DNA of 64,000 nt from NCBI GenBank assembly GCA_951799405.1, contig OX637336.1, positions 20,317,479-20,381,478 on the forward strand, given 5' to 3'. The position numbers were made by a program, and so were the translations under genes. Each line of letters opens with the position of its first letter. The first letter of the stretch is position 1. Source of the stretch: Agapetus fuscipes. Its lineage: Eukaryota > Arthropoda > Insecta > Trichoptera > Glossosomatidae. The notes below the pieces were generated by a model. The model saw only the letters and a list, made by a program, of their open reading frames with translations. It was not told where the DNA came from and searched no databases. Below, piece after piece: positions 40,759 to 51,850 of the stretch.

Positions 40759-41440
40759 TAATTAACTTTAATAATTTTTTTTTTTTTTTTAATTTGACTC
40801 TTATTGTGCTTTTTATTTTTATTTTATATATGCATTAAACAATTTATATTATAATTTTTTTTGTAATTTGGATTATACAATTTATAGGTTAATTTATACA
40901 TCTGACAATTTTTATTTTGAATTTTACAATTGATTATACAATTTACAATTTTATTATGGACTTTACAATTTTAAATGACAACTATATTTGTGTTTTTTTA
41001 TTTAATTTGACTGTAAATTTATACCTAACATCTTACAAATTTACTATACACTTTACAATTTTACTATACAGTTTACAAAATTGGTTAAACATGTATATTT
41101 ATTTTATTAATTTGACTTTAATTTATACCTAACATTTTACAATTTTATTATACAATTTACGATTTGGTTAAACATTTATATTTGTTTTTTTTTTTTTTTT
41201 TTTGGATTTTACATTTATACCTAAATATTATATTGTCTATTTAATGTTGAAAGGATAAGAAGAAGAAGAGAATTTTAATTTTTGATTGTCATTGTCCTGA
41301 GGATGCCTTTTTAGGCGAAAACGTTAGACATAATTTAAATAAAATAAAAGTGAATTAAAACTGTGTGTTATTTAATTAATATACAATGGACTTTCACTGT
41401 GTTAACCACCGAACCCTGAAAAATATTAATATTAATATAT
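40759..41440 (+). mobile_element. Penelope-like 3' region
   Basis: AT-rich sequence with repeated TACAATTTTATTATACAAT words, a T run at 41188, a hammerhead-like core at 41297-41320 and GGACTTTCACTGTGTTAAC at 41388 shared with 4329. It follows the GIY-YIG stop codon directly, so it is probably this element's terminal segment. Confidence 0.6.
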
Positions 41441-41469
41441 GTAATTACATTTCTTATCTGCAATTACCT

Positions 41470-41520
41470 CTGTTGGAGATAGTACAAACAAACACTAAAG
41501 GGGGTGACTTGTCATGAAAA
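41470..41520 (-). mobile_element. MITE-1 terminal fragment
   Basis: ACCTCTGTTGGAGATAG and AACAAACACTAAAGGG are an inverted MITE-1 end. Confidence 0.55.
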
Positions 41521-41703
41521 GCGGCAAATATTTTTCCGATTGTGTGGCTGCATCATATTCAATCGAATGAGTCAGATCTGATTTAGTTCAACAGAAAATA
41601 AATAAAAAAACGCAACAGATCATTTCGAAAGATCCGTTTCTAAATAATGTAATCTCAAATAATAGGTGAATAGTCCAGCAAAGCCAATCGCATGATCCAA
41701 ATT

Positions 41704-41807
41704 CGATTTGGTTCAAGATATACAAAATTGATTTGGTTCAAGATATACAAAATTGATTTCGTTCAAGAAATACAAAATTGATTTGCCTGGAGATATACAA
41801 AATTGAA
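41704..41807. repeat. 26-bp tandem repeat, four units
   Basis: Units of GATTTGGTTCAAGATATACA plus AAATT; the third and fourth carry CGTTCAAGA and GCCTGGAGA variants. Confidence 0.9.
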
Positions 41808-41998
41808 TGAACGCCTAAGTAAGTTTTGTCTGTCTGGGTTTTTTCATTCAATTCGAACGTTAAGTTTGAAGCGTGCCAATTACAAGTTAAATTCCATTTA
41901 GATAATCAAAAATTGAATGGTCCAGTGCCTAAGATGAACAACTCCATTTTACGATGAATTAAAATGCTAAAAAAAAAAAACACTACTGATAATAATAA

Positions 41999-42256
41999 TA
42001 TAATTTGCAAAGTTATCTCAACATTGAAATTCATAACAAGTGCATACCCACAAACAGACACGAGTAAGTTCGCGCTTACAATGCTGCATGTGTACTTATA
42101 CATATACATAAGTAAAATCCAAATCTCAAATGAACAAAAGTCCTGCTTATGCTCGTTTGCAGACCATCTCTGAAACACGGATGACATTGGCGAATTGAAC
42201 AATATTTTACAGTATGCGCTGTCAGGCTCATACCAAACAATAAGTCAAGAAATACA
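41999..42256 (-). mobile_element. A-module, A3-like, diverged
   Basis: ATAATTTGCAAAGTTATC, CATACCCACAAACAGACACG core, AATAAGTCAAGAAATA at the 5' end. Confidence 0.85.
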
Positions 42257-42261
42257 GATCG

Positions 42262-42512
42262 CTGCCTTAATTCTTGTTTACTGTATACGCCATTGAGAAA
42301 ATTTTACATGAGCAATGTTTGCATGTGTAGGTACTGGACCAATGTGTCTTATGAAAACAAGAAAATTATTTAAAAAAGATTTAACAGAATTCTCACATTA
42401 TCGAGTTTTACGGTTTTTCTTAGCTCAGATTGTGTAGAATTTGATTCATAAGACAACTGCATGAAAAAGTCATATTTGACAAGATTGGCGTATACGGTAA
42501 ACAAAAACTGGG
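42262..42512 (+). mobile_element. MITE-1, full length, best TIR pair
   Basis: The left end TTCTTGTTTACTGTATACGC and the right end GCGTATACGGTAAACAAAAA are near-perfect inverted repeats. Core includes TTCTCACATTATCGAG. This copy defines the TIR structure of the family. Confidence 0.88.
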
Positions 42513-42593
42513 GGAGCGAAATGATAAATATTGTTCAGGTATATAATAACAACGAAACCATAAAAAAAATCTATGCAAAAAAAGGCAAAAGGT

Positions 42594-42842
42594 ATCTAAT
42601 CTAATCTCTAATCTAAGTTGCAAATATATGTAACATAAAAGATTCGAATTACATGCATTTTCACAAGCAGACACGTATAATTTCGCGCTTAAACATGCCG
42701 CATGTGGACCTACAATATAAAAACCCGAATCTCAAATGAACATACACCCTGCAACTCCTGCCAACCTTCCCTGAAACAGGGGTGACATTGGCAAAGTAAA
42801 CCATTTTCTACAGCATGGGGTCAGCCGAGGTCAGGGAGTCAA
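42594..42842 (-). mobile_element. A-module, A1, 3' end of the adjacent LINE-1
   Basis: TCTAATCTAATCTCTAATCT tail, A1-like core, 5' end AGGGAGTC; LINE-1 UTR follows. Confidence 0.9.
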
Positions 42843-43130
42843 GTAAACAAAAAATAATACATAGATTTATGAATGAAAGAGCTGCCAACATTACAAATCA
42901 ACATAACAGATCAGCCGCCATTTTTTTCGGTCCTTGCATACCTCTTTCATTTCCTCCAGAGTCATAATCTTTTTCTTACAAGCTCTCCTTTTAATATGAC
43001 TCTGGATATCCCATTCATTCGCTCCGTTTTTTCCCAATCATACTTCTCAGAAATCCATTTCAACAGTATGGGCTTTACTAATTTTACTTTCATTCACCGT
43101 CCACGCTTCACTTCCATACATCAAGGATCA
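42843..43130 (-). pseudogene. LINE-1 C-terminus and 3' UTR
   Basis: The minus strand carries the same codons as 36966 (GGTCCTTGCATACCTCTTTC complement encoding the EVCKDR region) and, further upstream, TVNESK after an internal deletion. Bounded at 43130 by ATCAAGGATCAAGGAGAG. Confidence 0.75.
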
Positions 43131-43138
43131 AGGAGAGT

Positions 43139-43356
43139 ATCTAAATCTAAGCTGCAAATATATGTATCATTTGAGATTCATATTAAATGCATTCCCACAA
43201 GCAGACATGCATAAATTTACACATGCCGCATGTGGACCTACAATGTAAAAAACCCAATCTCAAATGAACATAAGCCTTGCAACTCTTGCCGACCTTCCCT
43301 GAAGCAGGGGTGAAATTGGCAAAGTGAACCATTTTTTACAGTTTGGGTGGTCAGCC
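43139..43356 (-). mobile_element. A-module, A2, 5' truncated
   Basis: TATCTAAATCTAAG tail, A2 core with a deleted GTAATTTCGCGC segment, stops at GGTGGTCAGCC against SINE-1. Confidence 0.9.
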
Positions 43357-43359
43357 AAT

Positions 43360-43702
43360 ACGCAACTCGCAAACGCAACTAAGCTACACATATAGTGTAA
43401 CTTTTTGCCGCGTTATCCCCGAAGGGGTCGCATGTGGCGAGTTGAACCTATTTATTTTTATAGGTAAGGGGGCCGGCCTTACGCCAACCACTTCAATTGA
43501 AGTGGTGTTTTCCCAGCTCCCGAGAGAGCTGGTACTCATTTCTTGTGAAGGCTGAGTAAACCTTGCCGGTATTATTATTTTGTGGTTTGAAATAAACACC
43601 GAAACGGGAAATCATTTCTGACACCCTCGCGCTCGGTGGGATTCGAACCCGAGCTCACGGCATGGAATGCAAGCACTCTACCAACTGAGCTATCGACCGG
43701 AC
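43360..43702 (-). mobile_element. SINE-1, complete
   Basis: ACGCAACTCGCAAACGCAAC tail, full body, GGGATTCGAACCCGAGC (B box) and ACTGAGCTATCGACCGG (A box side). Alongside 6235 it is the best-preserved copy. Confidence 0.93.
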
Positions 43703-44020
43703 CGAGCCAATAATTTCGTAAATTGCGTTTGTTCTGATTTGAAACCAGTGAACTGAGTTATCAGTTGATTGCTAAGGTCCTTACAGATGCTGCAAATAAA
43801 TGTAATACGATCTGAACATCATTATATCGAACAAAGTTTATTCATGGAATTTAAATATCAACTTGTTTATTTGAGAGACACCAAAATAGAGTCCAGTAAC
43901 AAAGATTTCAATGATTAATTTCAAATATAATCTCTTGAAAGTAAGAGAATTATCGTTTTGTTTTTTTTTTCAATTCGTAAGCAGCTTTTGAACAAATAAA
44001 TTTTATTTTATACAATTTTT
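43703..44020. other. Unassigned spacer
   Basis: No element or domain recognised. Confidence 0.4.
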
Positions 44021-44618
44021 ATTCCTTGACTTATAGGCTGGTATGAAGCTGACCACCCATGCTGTAAAAAAATGGTTTACTTTGCCAATGTCACTTCTGT
44101 TTCACGGAAGGTCTGCAAGAGCTGCAGTGCTTATGTTCGTTTGAGATTTGGGTTTTGTATATTGTAGGTTCAAATGCGGCAAATGTAAGCACGAGCTCAT
44201 ACGTGTCTGCCTATGGGAATGCGTTGTGAGGATTTTTCTTTATTTATTTATAAGATCTTCAATGAGGTGTTTGGCCGTGCTCTGAAGAATTATGACTGCT
44301 TGAGTGCATAGCGCCAGGAACCATATCACTTATACAAAAGAGGATAATGAGCCAAAACTTTATAAACACTTTTATTTATCCACGATCACAATGTATATAT
44401 TATTATATTTACCACAGCAATATTGATTACATATAACCAAAATTCACATGCTTGTGGCTCTCCCGCCAGGGAAGCTTTTTTCTGTCCTTCTGCCTTCTTT
44501 TGTTTTTCTTTTTTTATTCAAATTCAAATCTAATGTTCCATTTCACCAAACAAACAAATTCATCTCGTTACAGCATTTAATATTAACTTAAATGTAATAT
44601 ATCTTTGCAACTTAGATT
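44021..44618 (+). mobile_element. A-module, split by a solo LTR
   Basis: TTCCTTGACTTATAGGCTGG start; breaks at TATGGGAATGCGT (44224) and resumes GCATTTAATATTAAC (44573) to TTGCAACTTAGATTA. Confidence 0.9.
44225..44572 (-). mobile_element. LTR-1 solo LTR nested in an A-module
   Basis: 348 bp; minus strand starts TGTAACGAGATGAATTTG and ends AAAAATCCTCACA. Flanks GCGT and GCAT fit a 4-bp duplication of GCAT with one change. Contains GGATAAATAAAAGTG, a possible polyadenylation signal region. Confidence 0.9.
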
Positions 44619-44752
44619 AAAAATCACAGATAAACAGTTTTTTAACAAATAAACTTTATCGACCTTGTTCATTAGATTGGTTGAACCCAAAAAACTACTG
44701 AGTTAAACCAGCTTATTACTATGAAAAAATTGAAGCCTTTTAACGAATAAGT

Positions 44753-45040
44753 TGACCGGTCCGAAGTCCAGTGGTAACACTTCGGACTCGTAAATGGAAG
44801 ATTGTGGGTTCGAATCCCGGCGTCGCACAAAAAAATATACCATTTAAATTTGCTCTTCGCTGGGTGGAAAATTTCATAAACCTTTACCAAAGATGGTTAA
44901 TCAAAAGGTCCATCAAGCCTTACAGCAACTGAGTCTTGCTTGAGAATTGGCGCTTTTTACAGCGACGACCAAGCTCACAGAGGGCTCTTACGGTGTGATA
45001 CACACAAAAATAGCGCTCACCAAATAAACCAGCCTTATTT
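44753..45040 (+). mobile_element. SINE-2, short-tail form, complete
   Basis: TTGACCGGTCCGAAGTCCAG start, B box GGGTTCGAATCCCGG, body, CGACGACCAAGCTCACAG, and AGCGCTCACCAAATAAACC end. Reference copy for the short-tail form. Confidence 0.93.
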
Positions 45041-45361
45041 TAATTTTTAAGTTAGGATTCGTCTACAATTGTAAGCATATTTTATTCTACATTTTTTCGT
45101 GAAGGCTTTCCTAAATAGCATGGCGTGCTTGCCGGCAGTCCCTCTTGCAGGCGTTTCTCCCACTTTACCTAAATTGCCGCAAGTCCAGGTGACGCAAAGA
45201 CAAACGCCCAGTAGTACCTGCAGAGTACAGAGCGTAAGAAACCTCCAGGATACAACAGAGTGTCGTGGTCGACCCATGTGTTTTATTGGCGCCTTTCCCC
45301 TTCATATTATGAATGAAATACAGTGTGGAGCAAAACATTCTCATCAATTTTTCATAGTAAG
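45041..45361. other. Unassigned GC-richer segment
   Basis: Open frames on both strands (up to 105 codons) across CCGGCAGTCCCTCTTGCAGG but no domain. Could be an unnamed repeat. Confidence 0.35.
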
Positions 45362-45590
45362 CAGTGGCGAAGGGTGCCATACAAGCCGATTTCCATTGGT
45401 TTCCCGTTTAAAATGAGGCAAAAATAATAATAAAGTAGACTGCATAGTTTCAATGGGGAAAAAATACGTATTGTTTCTTTAGTTTTCAATGTATTTTTTT
45501 ACTTTGTGCCTATAATTTTTAACTACTTTGTTACATCATTTTAAAAGGGAAGCCGATGGAAACCGGCTTGTGTGGCATCCTTTGCCGCTG
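45362..45590. mobile_element. hAT-like MITE, ~229 bp
   Basis: CAGTGGCGAAGGGTGCCA and the inverted end TGGCATCCTTTGCCGCTG; inverted similarity continues through CCGATTTCCATTGG for ~60 bp. The flanking 8-mers are only weakly alike. Confidence 0.7.
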
Positions 45591-45647
45591 GTAGAGTCAA
45601 ATTTGACGAATTTAATGCGAGACCTAAAGAGCCATTCGGGAGTCTTC

Positions 45648-45874
45648 TATAATCTAATTTGCAAGGATGTATTTAATTTAAGATTCATATCAAATGCATT
45701 CAGATCAGCAGACACGTATAAATTGGCGCTTATACATGCCGCATGTGCACTTACAATATGAAAACTCAATCTCAAATGAAAATAAGCCCTAAAACTCTTG
45801 CCGACCTTCTCTGAAACTGGGGTGACATTGGCAAAGTGAACCATTTTTTACAGCATGAGTGGTCAGCCGTATTC
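45648..45874 (-). mobile_element. A-module, mixed subtype
   Basis: CTATAATCTAATTTGC tail, ATTCAGATCAGCAGACACG core, ends at GTGGTCAGCCGTATT. Confidence 0.85.
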
Positions 45875-46385
45875 TCAATCAACATTTAATCGTATTTTTA
45901 CTTGTATAATAATAAGTATTAACTCAACGACACGAAAATGCCTGTTTACTTAAAACGCAAGGTCTTAGAGTGTGCTACGACAAAATTTCAAAATTTCGTA
46001 AAATGTCCACCAAAAAAGTATTAAAAATATATATTATACCGACATTTCTTCGGAGTACATTTTGTTAGTGGGCATTTTGCCGTGTCGACATTTTGTCCGG
46101 TGAAAATTGTGTCGATGGACATTGTGTCGTTGGACGTTCTGTCTATCTTGTATCTTGTCGTGGAATTGTCATTGATTCATGCATCTGAAGCGCACAAAAT
46201 GAAGAGTACATACCTCTTTAATTCGAAAAGAGTGTCAATGTTTAAGGAAGTAAGGATCTTTTAAGGAACTAGGATCTCACAATGATAAAAAAAATTGAGG
46301 ATCTTTCAATGCTTACACGTAAAACAGTACGTTAATTATGAAACTTATAAATGATATACGTACGTATGATAGCCAAACGCTTATA
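45875..46385. other. Unassigned AT-rich stretch
   Basis: Short repeated word pattern GTCGATGGACATTGTGTCGT near 46112; no gene recognised. Confidence 0.4.
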
Positions 46386-46640
46386 AATCTATCTATCTAT
46401 AATCTAAGCTGCAAGGATATCTTAACATTTAAGGCTTATATGAAATGCATGCCTACAGACAAGCACATGTAGGTTCGCGCCTACACATTCTGCATGTGTG
46501 CATACAAATAAAGAAAACCTCACATGGACATAAACCTTGCAACTCCTGTCACCGTTCCCTGAACCGGGGTGGCATTGGCAAAAGTGAACCGATTTTTACA
46601 GCACGGGTGGTCAGCCTCGTACCAATCTATCAGTCAAGGA
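46386..46640 (-). mobile_element. A-module, A4 type
   Basis: ATCTATCTATCTATAATC tail, CTACAGACAAGCACATG core, ATCAGTCAAGGAGC at the 5' end. Confidence 0.85.
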
Positions 46641-46805
46641 GCACATTACAATAAATGAAAAAAATAGTAAAATCTGTTGTCACAATGAGAAAAGAGTATC
46701 CATTGAAATAGTAAAAACGCCGAAGGATGAAAAAAATTCACAGCACCAAGCTAAAACGTATCTGTGAAGGTAATTGTCATTATGGAAAAATGAAATTAGA
46801 AGTAC

Positions 46806-46923
46806 CTACCTTGACTTTGATAGGTTTGTGTAAGAACGAACGAATACCAGTCTGCATATAGGAATGCATTTAATATGTACCTTTAATGTCATATTTATGT
46901 TTTTAACTTAGATTATAGATTAA
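46806..46923 (+). mobile_element. A-module, degraded
   Basis: CCTTGACTTTGATAGG start and AACTTAGATTATAGATT end with most of the middle deleted. Confidence 0.65.
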
Positions 46924-47312
46924 AGAAGGTAAAATATGTACAAAAAAGAGGGAAAAGAAAAAAATAAGTTCTAGATTTTTTTGTGAAATTTTAGTTTGTA
47001 AAAAGTTTTTATCTCAAAAAAAATAAATTTCGCGCGCCACGCAGTATCTGTTTCTGATACCATCTGCTTGTATGTGAGTCCATACTATATAACACAACCT
47101 TCTTCAGAGTATGTACTGAAGGAAGGTTATCTCAAGGAGGGGGCACAATAAGGCTTTACCTAGAATGGGGAAGAAAAAACATATTTGCTTTTGGCAAATA
47201 TTTTCACCTTCCATGCAATATCAGGTTTTTTGTATAAGTGAATATAATAGGCAAAAATATACAACGAGAATATATTTTATTTCAAGGTATTTAAATTTTT
47301 AACATATTTTTT
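46924..47312. other. Unassigned AT-rich stretch
   Basis: No element or domain recognised. Confidence 0.4.
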
Positions 47313-47549
47313 TAATCTAATCTAAGTTGCAAAGATATGTTACATTGGAGATTTACATTGCATGCATTTTTACAATCAGACACGTACAAGTTCGCGGTTG
47401 CGCATGCCGCATGTGAACCTACTACAACACAAAAACCAAATCTCAAATGGACACACACGCTGCAACTCTTGCCGTCCTTCCCTGAGACAGGGGTGACATT
47501 GGCAAAGTGAACCATTTTTACAGCATGAGTGGTCAGCCGCATACCAAGT
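47313..47549 (-). mobile_element. A-module, A1
   Basis: TAATCTAATCTAAG tail, ACAATCAGACACGTACAAG core, ends GTCAGCCGCATACCAAG. Confidence 0.92.
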
Positions 47550-48170
47550 CCGTACTTCAACAATCATGTCCGTTTATAAAAATAATAAAAATAAAATGGA
47601 CTGATTTCATTTTATTTTTTTCCTCTCTTCACTGTGCTTTTTATTTGTACTTTCGGCTTTCATTCCCTCCATCTAAAACGCTTACGTTCCTTACTTAAAC
47701 TCCTTACGACGTTAAGGCGACGAGATAGTGATTCGTGTCCAAAAATAAGGTGTACTTACTATGATTTTTTAAGGAGTTCTTTCGCAAGCGCTAACAAGCT
47801 CCGACTTAGATTGGTATCCAAAGTGTAAGGAATTTATCAGAATCGCGCTTCTGGACTTAATCTTCACAGTGAATGCCCAACAAGAACCCGTATAGTCAGT
47901 CTGGCGCATCGCGGCGAGAAACTAGCGGCCACTCTATTCTTCAGTTGATTTAAGTCGCGAGCTGCCATACAAACTGCGCTGCTGCTCCTTACTGATAGCC
48001 GAGTTGTATTGGTTCGACTGTAATGCATTTACACTATAAACCTGAAAGAAATTTACCAATTGGTTTATCCCACACAACGTGGTCGGTTAAAAGAAATTGG
48101 CAATTGAGTGATATCTAGAGTTTTATTTATTTATTTTATTTTATTTCACTTTACAAACTTTTGGTGTTCC
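47550..48170. other. Unassigned stretch
   Basis: A GC-richer patch at 47870-48000 (CATCGCGGCGAGAAACTAGC) without a domain. Confidence 0.4.
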
Positions 48171-48228
48171 TTGACTAATCAGTTGATACGAGGTTGACCC
48201 CCATGCTGTACAAACTTGTCAATTTAAT
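48171..48228 (+). mobile_element. A-module 5' fragment, A4 type
   Basis: TTCCTTGACTAATCAGTTG and CCCCCATGCTGTACAAAC, facing an inverted module. Confidence 0.75.
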
Positions 48229-48230
48229 AA

Positions 48231-48451
48231 CATATAATCTAAGTTGCAAAGATACATTAAAATTTAAAGCTCATATCGAATGCATGCCCACAAACAGACA
48301 CGTGTAGTTTGCGCTTACAAATTCTGGATGTGCACTTACAAATTAAAATCAAATGCTTAAATCAACATAAGCCCAGAAACTTTTGCCGACCTTCCCTGCA
48401 ACAAGGGTAACATTGGCAAAGTGAACCTTATTTTACAGTATAGGTGGTCAG
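48231..48451 (-). mobile_element. A-module, A3, 5' truncated
   Basis: ATATAATCTAAGTTGC tail, CATGCCCACAAACAGACACG core, stops at GGTGGTCAGG. Confidence 0.9.
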
Positions 48452-48470
48452 GATATGCCACTGATGTCAC

Positions 48471-48874
48471 GTGTCAGAAATATTTTCCCGTGACGTATTT
48501 GCCAATCACTTCAACTGATGGCGTAAGACCTGCTTCCTTATCTAATATATTCTAATCTAAGTTGCAAAGATGCGTTACATTGGGGATTTGCATTATATGC
48601 ATTCTCACAAGCAGACACGAACAAGTTCGCGCTTGCGCATGCTGCATGTGAACCTACACATAAAAACCCAAATCTTAAATGGACATACACCCTGCAACTC
48701 TTGCCGTCCTTCCCTGAAACAGGGGAAACATAGGCAAAGTGAATTATTTGTTACATCATGGGTCGTGAGCCGCATACGATACTTTAAGTCAAGGAACATA
48801 AAAATAACCACACTCAACCCTTTCCGGGATAACGCAGGCAAGAAGTAACACTACATGCTTAGCTTAGTTGCGTT
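48471..48874 (+). mobile_element. SINE-1, split by an A-module
   Basis: ACGTGTCAGAAATATTTTCC and TGATGGCGTAAGACC at the left (to 48540); resumes ATAAAAATAACCACACTC at 48797 and ends GCTTAGCTTAGTTGCG. Confidence 0.82.
48541..48796 (-). mobile_element. A-module, A1, nested in SINE-1
   Basis: TATTCTAATCTAAG tail, ATTCTCACAAGCAGACACG core, TTTAAGTCAAGGAAC at the 5' end. Confidence 0.92.
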
Positions 48875-49113
48875 AACGTTTTTTCCCGTTCAACAGTGCC
48901 AAGCGTCTGTACTGCCCCGCTATATGTCTCCATGCATACATACATAATATAGCTCCATCCCTTATCCAGCTGGCTGTGAATTATGAAGTACCATTACTTT
49001 CTCCAGCGGACACTAACTGTAGGTGTAGCCTGTGGGTGCCGAGACGAAGGGGCCATGGCTAGATACTCATATAATAATGTAATAATGTCCACTAGAGACA
49101 AACACTCAACACA

Positions 49114-49588
49114 CACGCAAACGCAAATAAGCTACACATATAGTGTAACTTATTTCCTGCGTTATCCCCGAAGGGGTCACATTTGGCGCTTCGGGACCTA
49201 TTTATTTTTACAGGTAAGGGGGCCGGCCTCACACCAACCACTTTCAGTTGAAGTAGGGGCTCTCCAGCTCCCGAGGAGGTTGGTTCTCATTTCTTGTGAA
49301 GGTTGAGTAAACCTTTGAGATCGGATCCTTACTCTCGGCATGGAATGCAAGCATTCTACCAATAACTTGATCGTCGTCGATACAAAGCGCCTATTCTCAA
49401 GCAAGGCCCAGTTGCTGTAAGGCTGAATGGACCTTTGGTGACCGGTCATTGGTAAAGGTGTTATGAATTTTATAACCCAGCGAAGAGCAAATTTGATAAT
49501 ATAAATGGTATATTTTTTGTGCTCCGCCGGGAATCGAACCCACAACCTTTAGAGTCCGAAGTGTTACCACTGAACTACGGACTGGTCT
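49114..49588 (-). mobile_element. SINE-2/SINE-1 dimer
   Basis: SINE-1 short variant 49114-49362 (ACGCAAACGCAAATAAGC to ATTCTACCAA) and SINE-2 49363-49588 (TTGATCGTCGTCGATAC to ACTACGGACTGGTC). At the junction the SINE-1 A box side is partly lost. Confidence 0.85.
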
Positions 49589-49648
49589 TATCACACAACA
49601 TATCCCTTTTTTGTCGCTGCTCTCTGGTATGATCAATCGGATAAACAA

Positions 49649-50092
49649 AGGAGTCACTTGTTGCAATTTGGGACCTAGTTATTTTTACAAGTAAAGGAGG
49701 ACGGCCTCAAGCCAACCACTTCAGTTGAACTAAAAATCTTGGTACTCATTTTTTTAGAAGGCTGAGCAAGCCTAAACACCGTAACGGGAAATCGTTTCTG
49801 ACGCCCTCGGTGGGATTCAAACCCGAGCTCTTGGCATGGAATGCAAGCACTCTACCAACTGAGCTATCGACCGGAATTTTTATGAGCTTGGTCGTCGCTT
49901 CAAATCGCCAATTATCAGGCGAGATCAAGTTACTGTAAGGCTGGATTGATCTTTACTGACCGGTCTTTGGTAAAGGGATATGAATTTTTCAATGCCATTG
50001 GTATTTGTTTTTGTGCTCCGCAGGGATTTAAAGCCACAACCTTCCATTTACGACTCCGAAACATTACCATTAGACTACGGACGGTACCTGCC
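49649..50092 (-). mobile_element. SINE-2/SINE-1 dimer with long-variant SINE-1
   Basis: SINE-1 49649-49875 keeps the long body (AACGGGAAATCGTTTCTGAC) and a complete head. SINE-2 49876-50092 begins ATTTTTATGAGCTTGG. This dimer contains the long SINE-1 variant, so fusion is not confined to the short one. Confidence 0.85.
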
Positions 50093-50492
50093 TCAAAATC
50101 GCTCTTCAATAATACACAAAGGTAAACACGCAAAACTGTCACGCATGAGGGATCATCTGTGGGTGACCGTGAGAGAATGAGATGGAAGGGGGGCCGTAAG
50201 TGTTCATATGAACTACAATTTAATAGACCCCAGACAGATGTATTACACTAGAGTTTTTGGCCATCCATATAACAGACGTAATCTAATGGAAACTTCTTAC
50301 TTTGTATTTCAAAATGTAATAATGGTTTTTATTTGCTTTTCGAAATGTCACTCCTGTTTCATGGAAGGACGGCAAGAGTTGCAGGGTTTACGTTCATTTG
50401 CGGTTTGGATTTTTATGTTGTAGGTTCACATGCGGCATGCGCAAGCACGAACTTTTACGTGACTGCTTGTGAAAATGCATGTTATTTGGTAG

Positions 50493-50755
50493 TTTTTTTT
50501 TTTTTTTTAAGAAATCCGGTGATTCTAGAGACTCTAGGGGTCTATGACACTTGTTGTAGTGCCGCAGAGGTGTACGAGCTTGGTCGTCGCTACAAAGCGC
50601 CAATACTCAAGCAAGACCCAGTTGCTGTAAGGCTGGATGGACCTTTGGTGGAATTTGAAAATAGAAATATTATATTTTTTGTGCTCCGCCGGGATTCGAA
50701 CCCACAACATTCCCATTCAGAGTCCGCAGTGTTACCACTGAGCTAAGGACCGGTC
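50493..50755 (-). mobile_element. SINE-2, poly(A)-tailed form, nested in A-module
   Basis: T run, AAGAAATCCGGTGATTC, GCCGCAGAGGTG, a body lacking the CCGGTC-AACCCAGCG segment, and GCTAAGGACCGGTC. Confidence 0.88.
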
Positions 50756-50779
50756 AACATTACATCCGAATTTAGAAGT

Positions 50780-50824
50780 TACATCCGAATGGGAAGGTTG
50801 TGGGTTTGAATCCCGGCGGAGCAC
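50780..50824 (+). mobile_element. SINE-2 B-box fragment, inverted
   Basis: GAATGGGAAGGTTGTGGG and TTTGAATCCCGGCGGAGCAC, opposite in orientation to the preceding SINE-2. Together they form a short inverted pair. Confidence 0.75.
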
Positions 50825-50851
50825 TTCTTTGCAACTTAGATTAGAAATAAA

Positions 50852-50950
50852 TCAGTGTTCCTTAAATAATATGTTGTTATTAGGCTGACCACACATCCTG
50901 CAAAAAATGGTTCACTTTGCCAATACCACCTCTGTTACAGGGAAGGTTTG
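50852..50950 (+). mobile_element. A-module 5' fragment
   Basis: GTTCCTTAAATAATATG start, AAATGGTTCACTTTGCC block, stops at CAGGGAAGG. Confidence 0.8.
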
Positions 50951-51189
50951 AAAAGGGAGGGGGGGACTTGTATGTAGTTGTTGTGCTTTTACTGATGCCG
51001 CCCACGATATTTAACCATTATGTATATGAGGAAATGTCTGGCGGAGTGCAGGTGCACTTGTTTTAATAAAATTTAATGAAATTCCCGCTGTGAGCGGCGC
51101 CGGCAGCAATTTTAATTCGCTTTGTAATTACTTAATTCGCTTTCCCATCTAAATACAAAGCCAGCAACCCTAGTATACAACTTTTCACT

Positions 51190-51850
51190 AAAACTCAACC
51201 ACACTCTTTAACCAAAAATGCATAGAAACTTAAACTTACACCAGAGGCACTTTTTAAATTACCGTACAATTTTGAAAAACGCTGCGATTGAGTTGAAACG
51301 TTAAATTATATTCTTGAGGTAGAAGCTAAGCGTAGAGGGTCCGTACCCCAAGTATAAAAATGCACCATAATGTTGTACAAAAAATGCATGGAAACTTATA
51401 TTTACACCAGAGGCGCTGTTTTGATTATTATGCAATTTTGAAAAACGCTTCTATTTATTTAACACGTAAAATTTTGTTCTCCACGTAGAGGCTAGTCATA
51501 TAAAGTCCGTACCACAAGTATAAAAATGAACTATAATGTTGTACAAAAAATGCATAGACACTTATATTTACACCAGAGGCGCTGTTTTGATTACCATGCC
51601 ATTTTGAATAACGCTACGATTGAGTACAAGCGTAAAATTTTATTTTCATGGTAGAATGCAGTTAAAGGGAGTCTGTAACCTAAGTAATAAAATTCAACTT
51701 TTAACCCAAACATAGTGTTTACATAAAATTAATAGAAACTTACACACACACCAGTGGCGCTGTTTTGTTGTGAACGCTCTGATTTAGTTACAACGCTTAA
51801 TTTTATTATTCACACAGAAGTTAGTCGTAGAGGGTATGTATCCCAAGTAA
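51190..51850. repeat. ~170-bp tandem repeat, four units
   Basis: The word ACACCAGAGGCGCTG (or close variants) recurs near 51240, 51405, 51570 and 51750, each preceded by AAATGCATAGAAACTTA. A lone unit occurs near 32025-32075. Non-coding. Confidence 0.8.

Larger units (their letters stand above)
50345..50846 (+). mobile_element. A-module, A1, split by SINE-2 sequence
   Basis: AATGTCACTCCTGTTTC to GAAAATGCATGTTATTTGG (50492). The tail part TTTGCAACTTAGATTAG appears at 50828-50846 after SINE-2 pieces. Confidence 0.8.
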
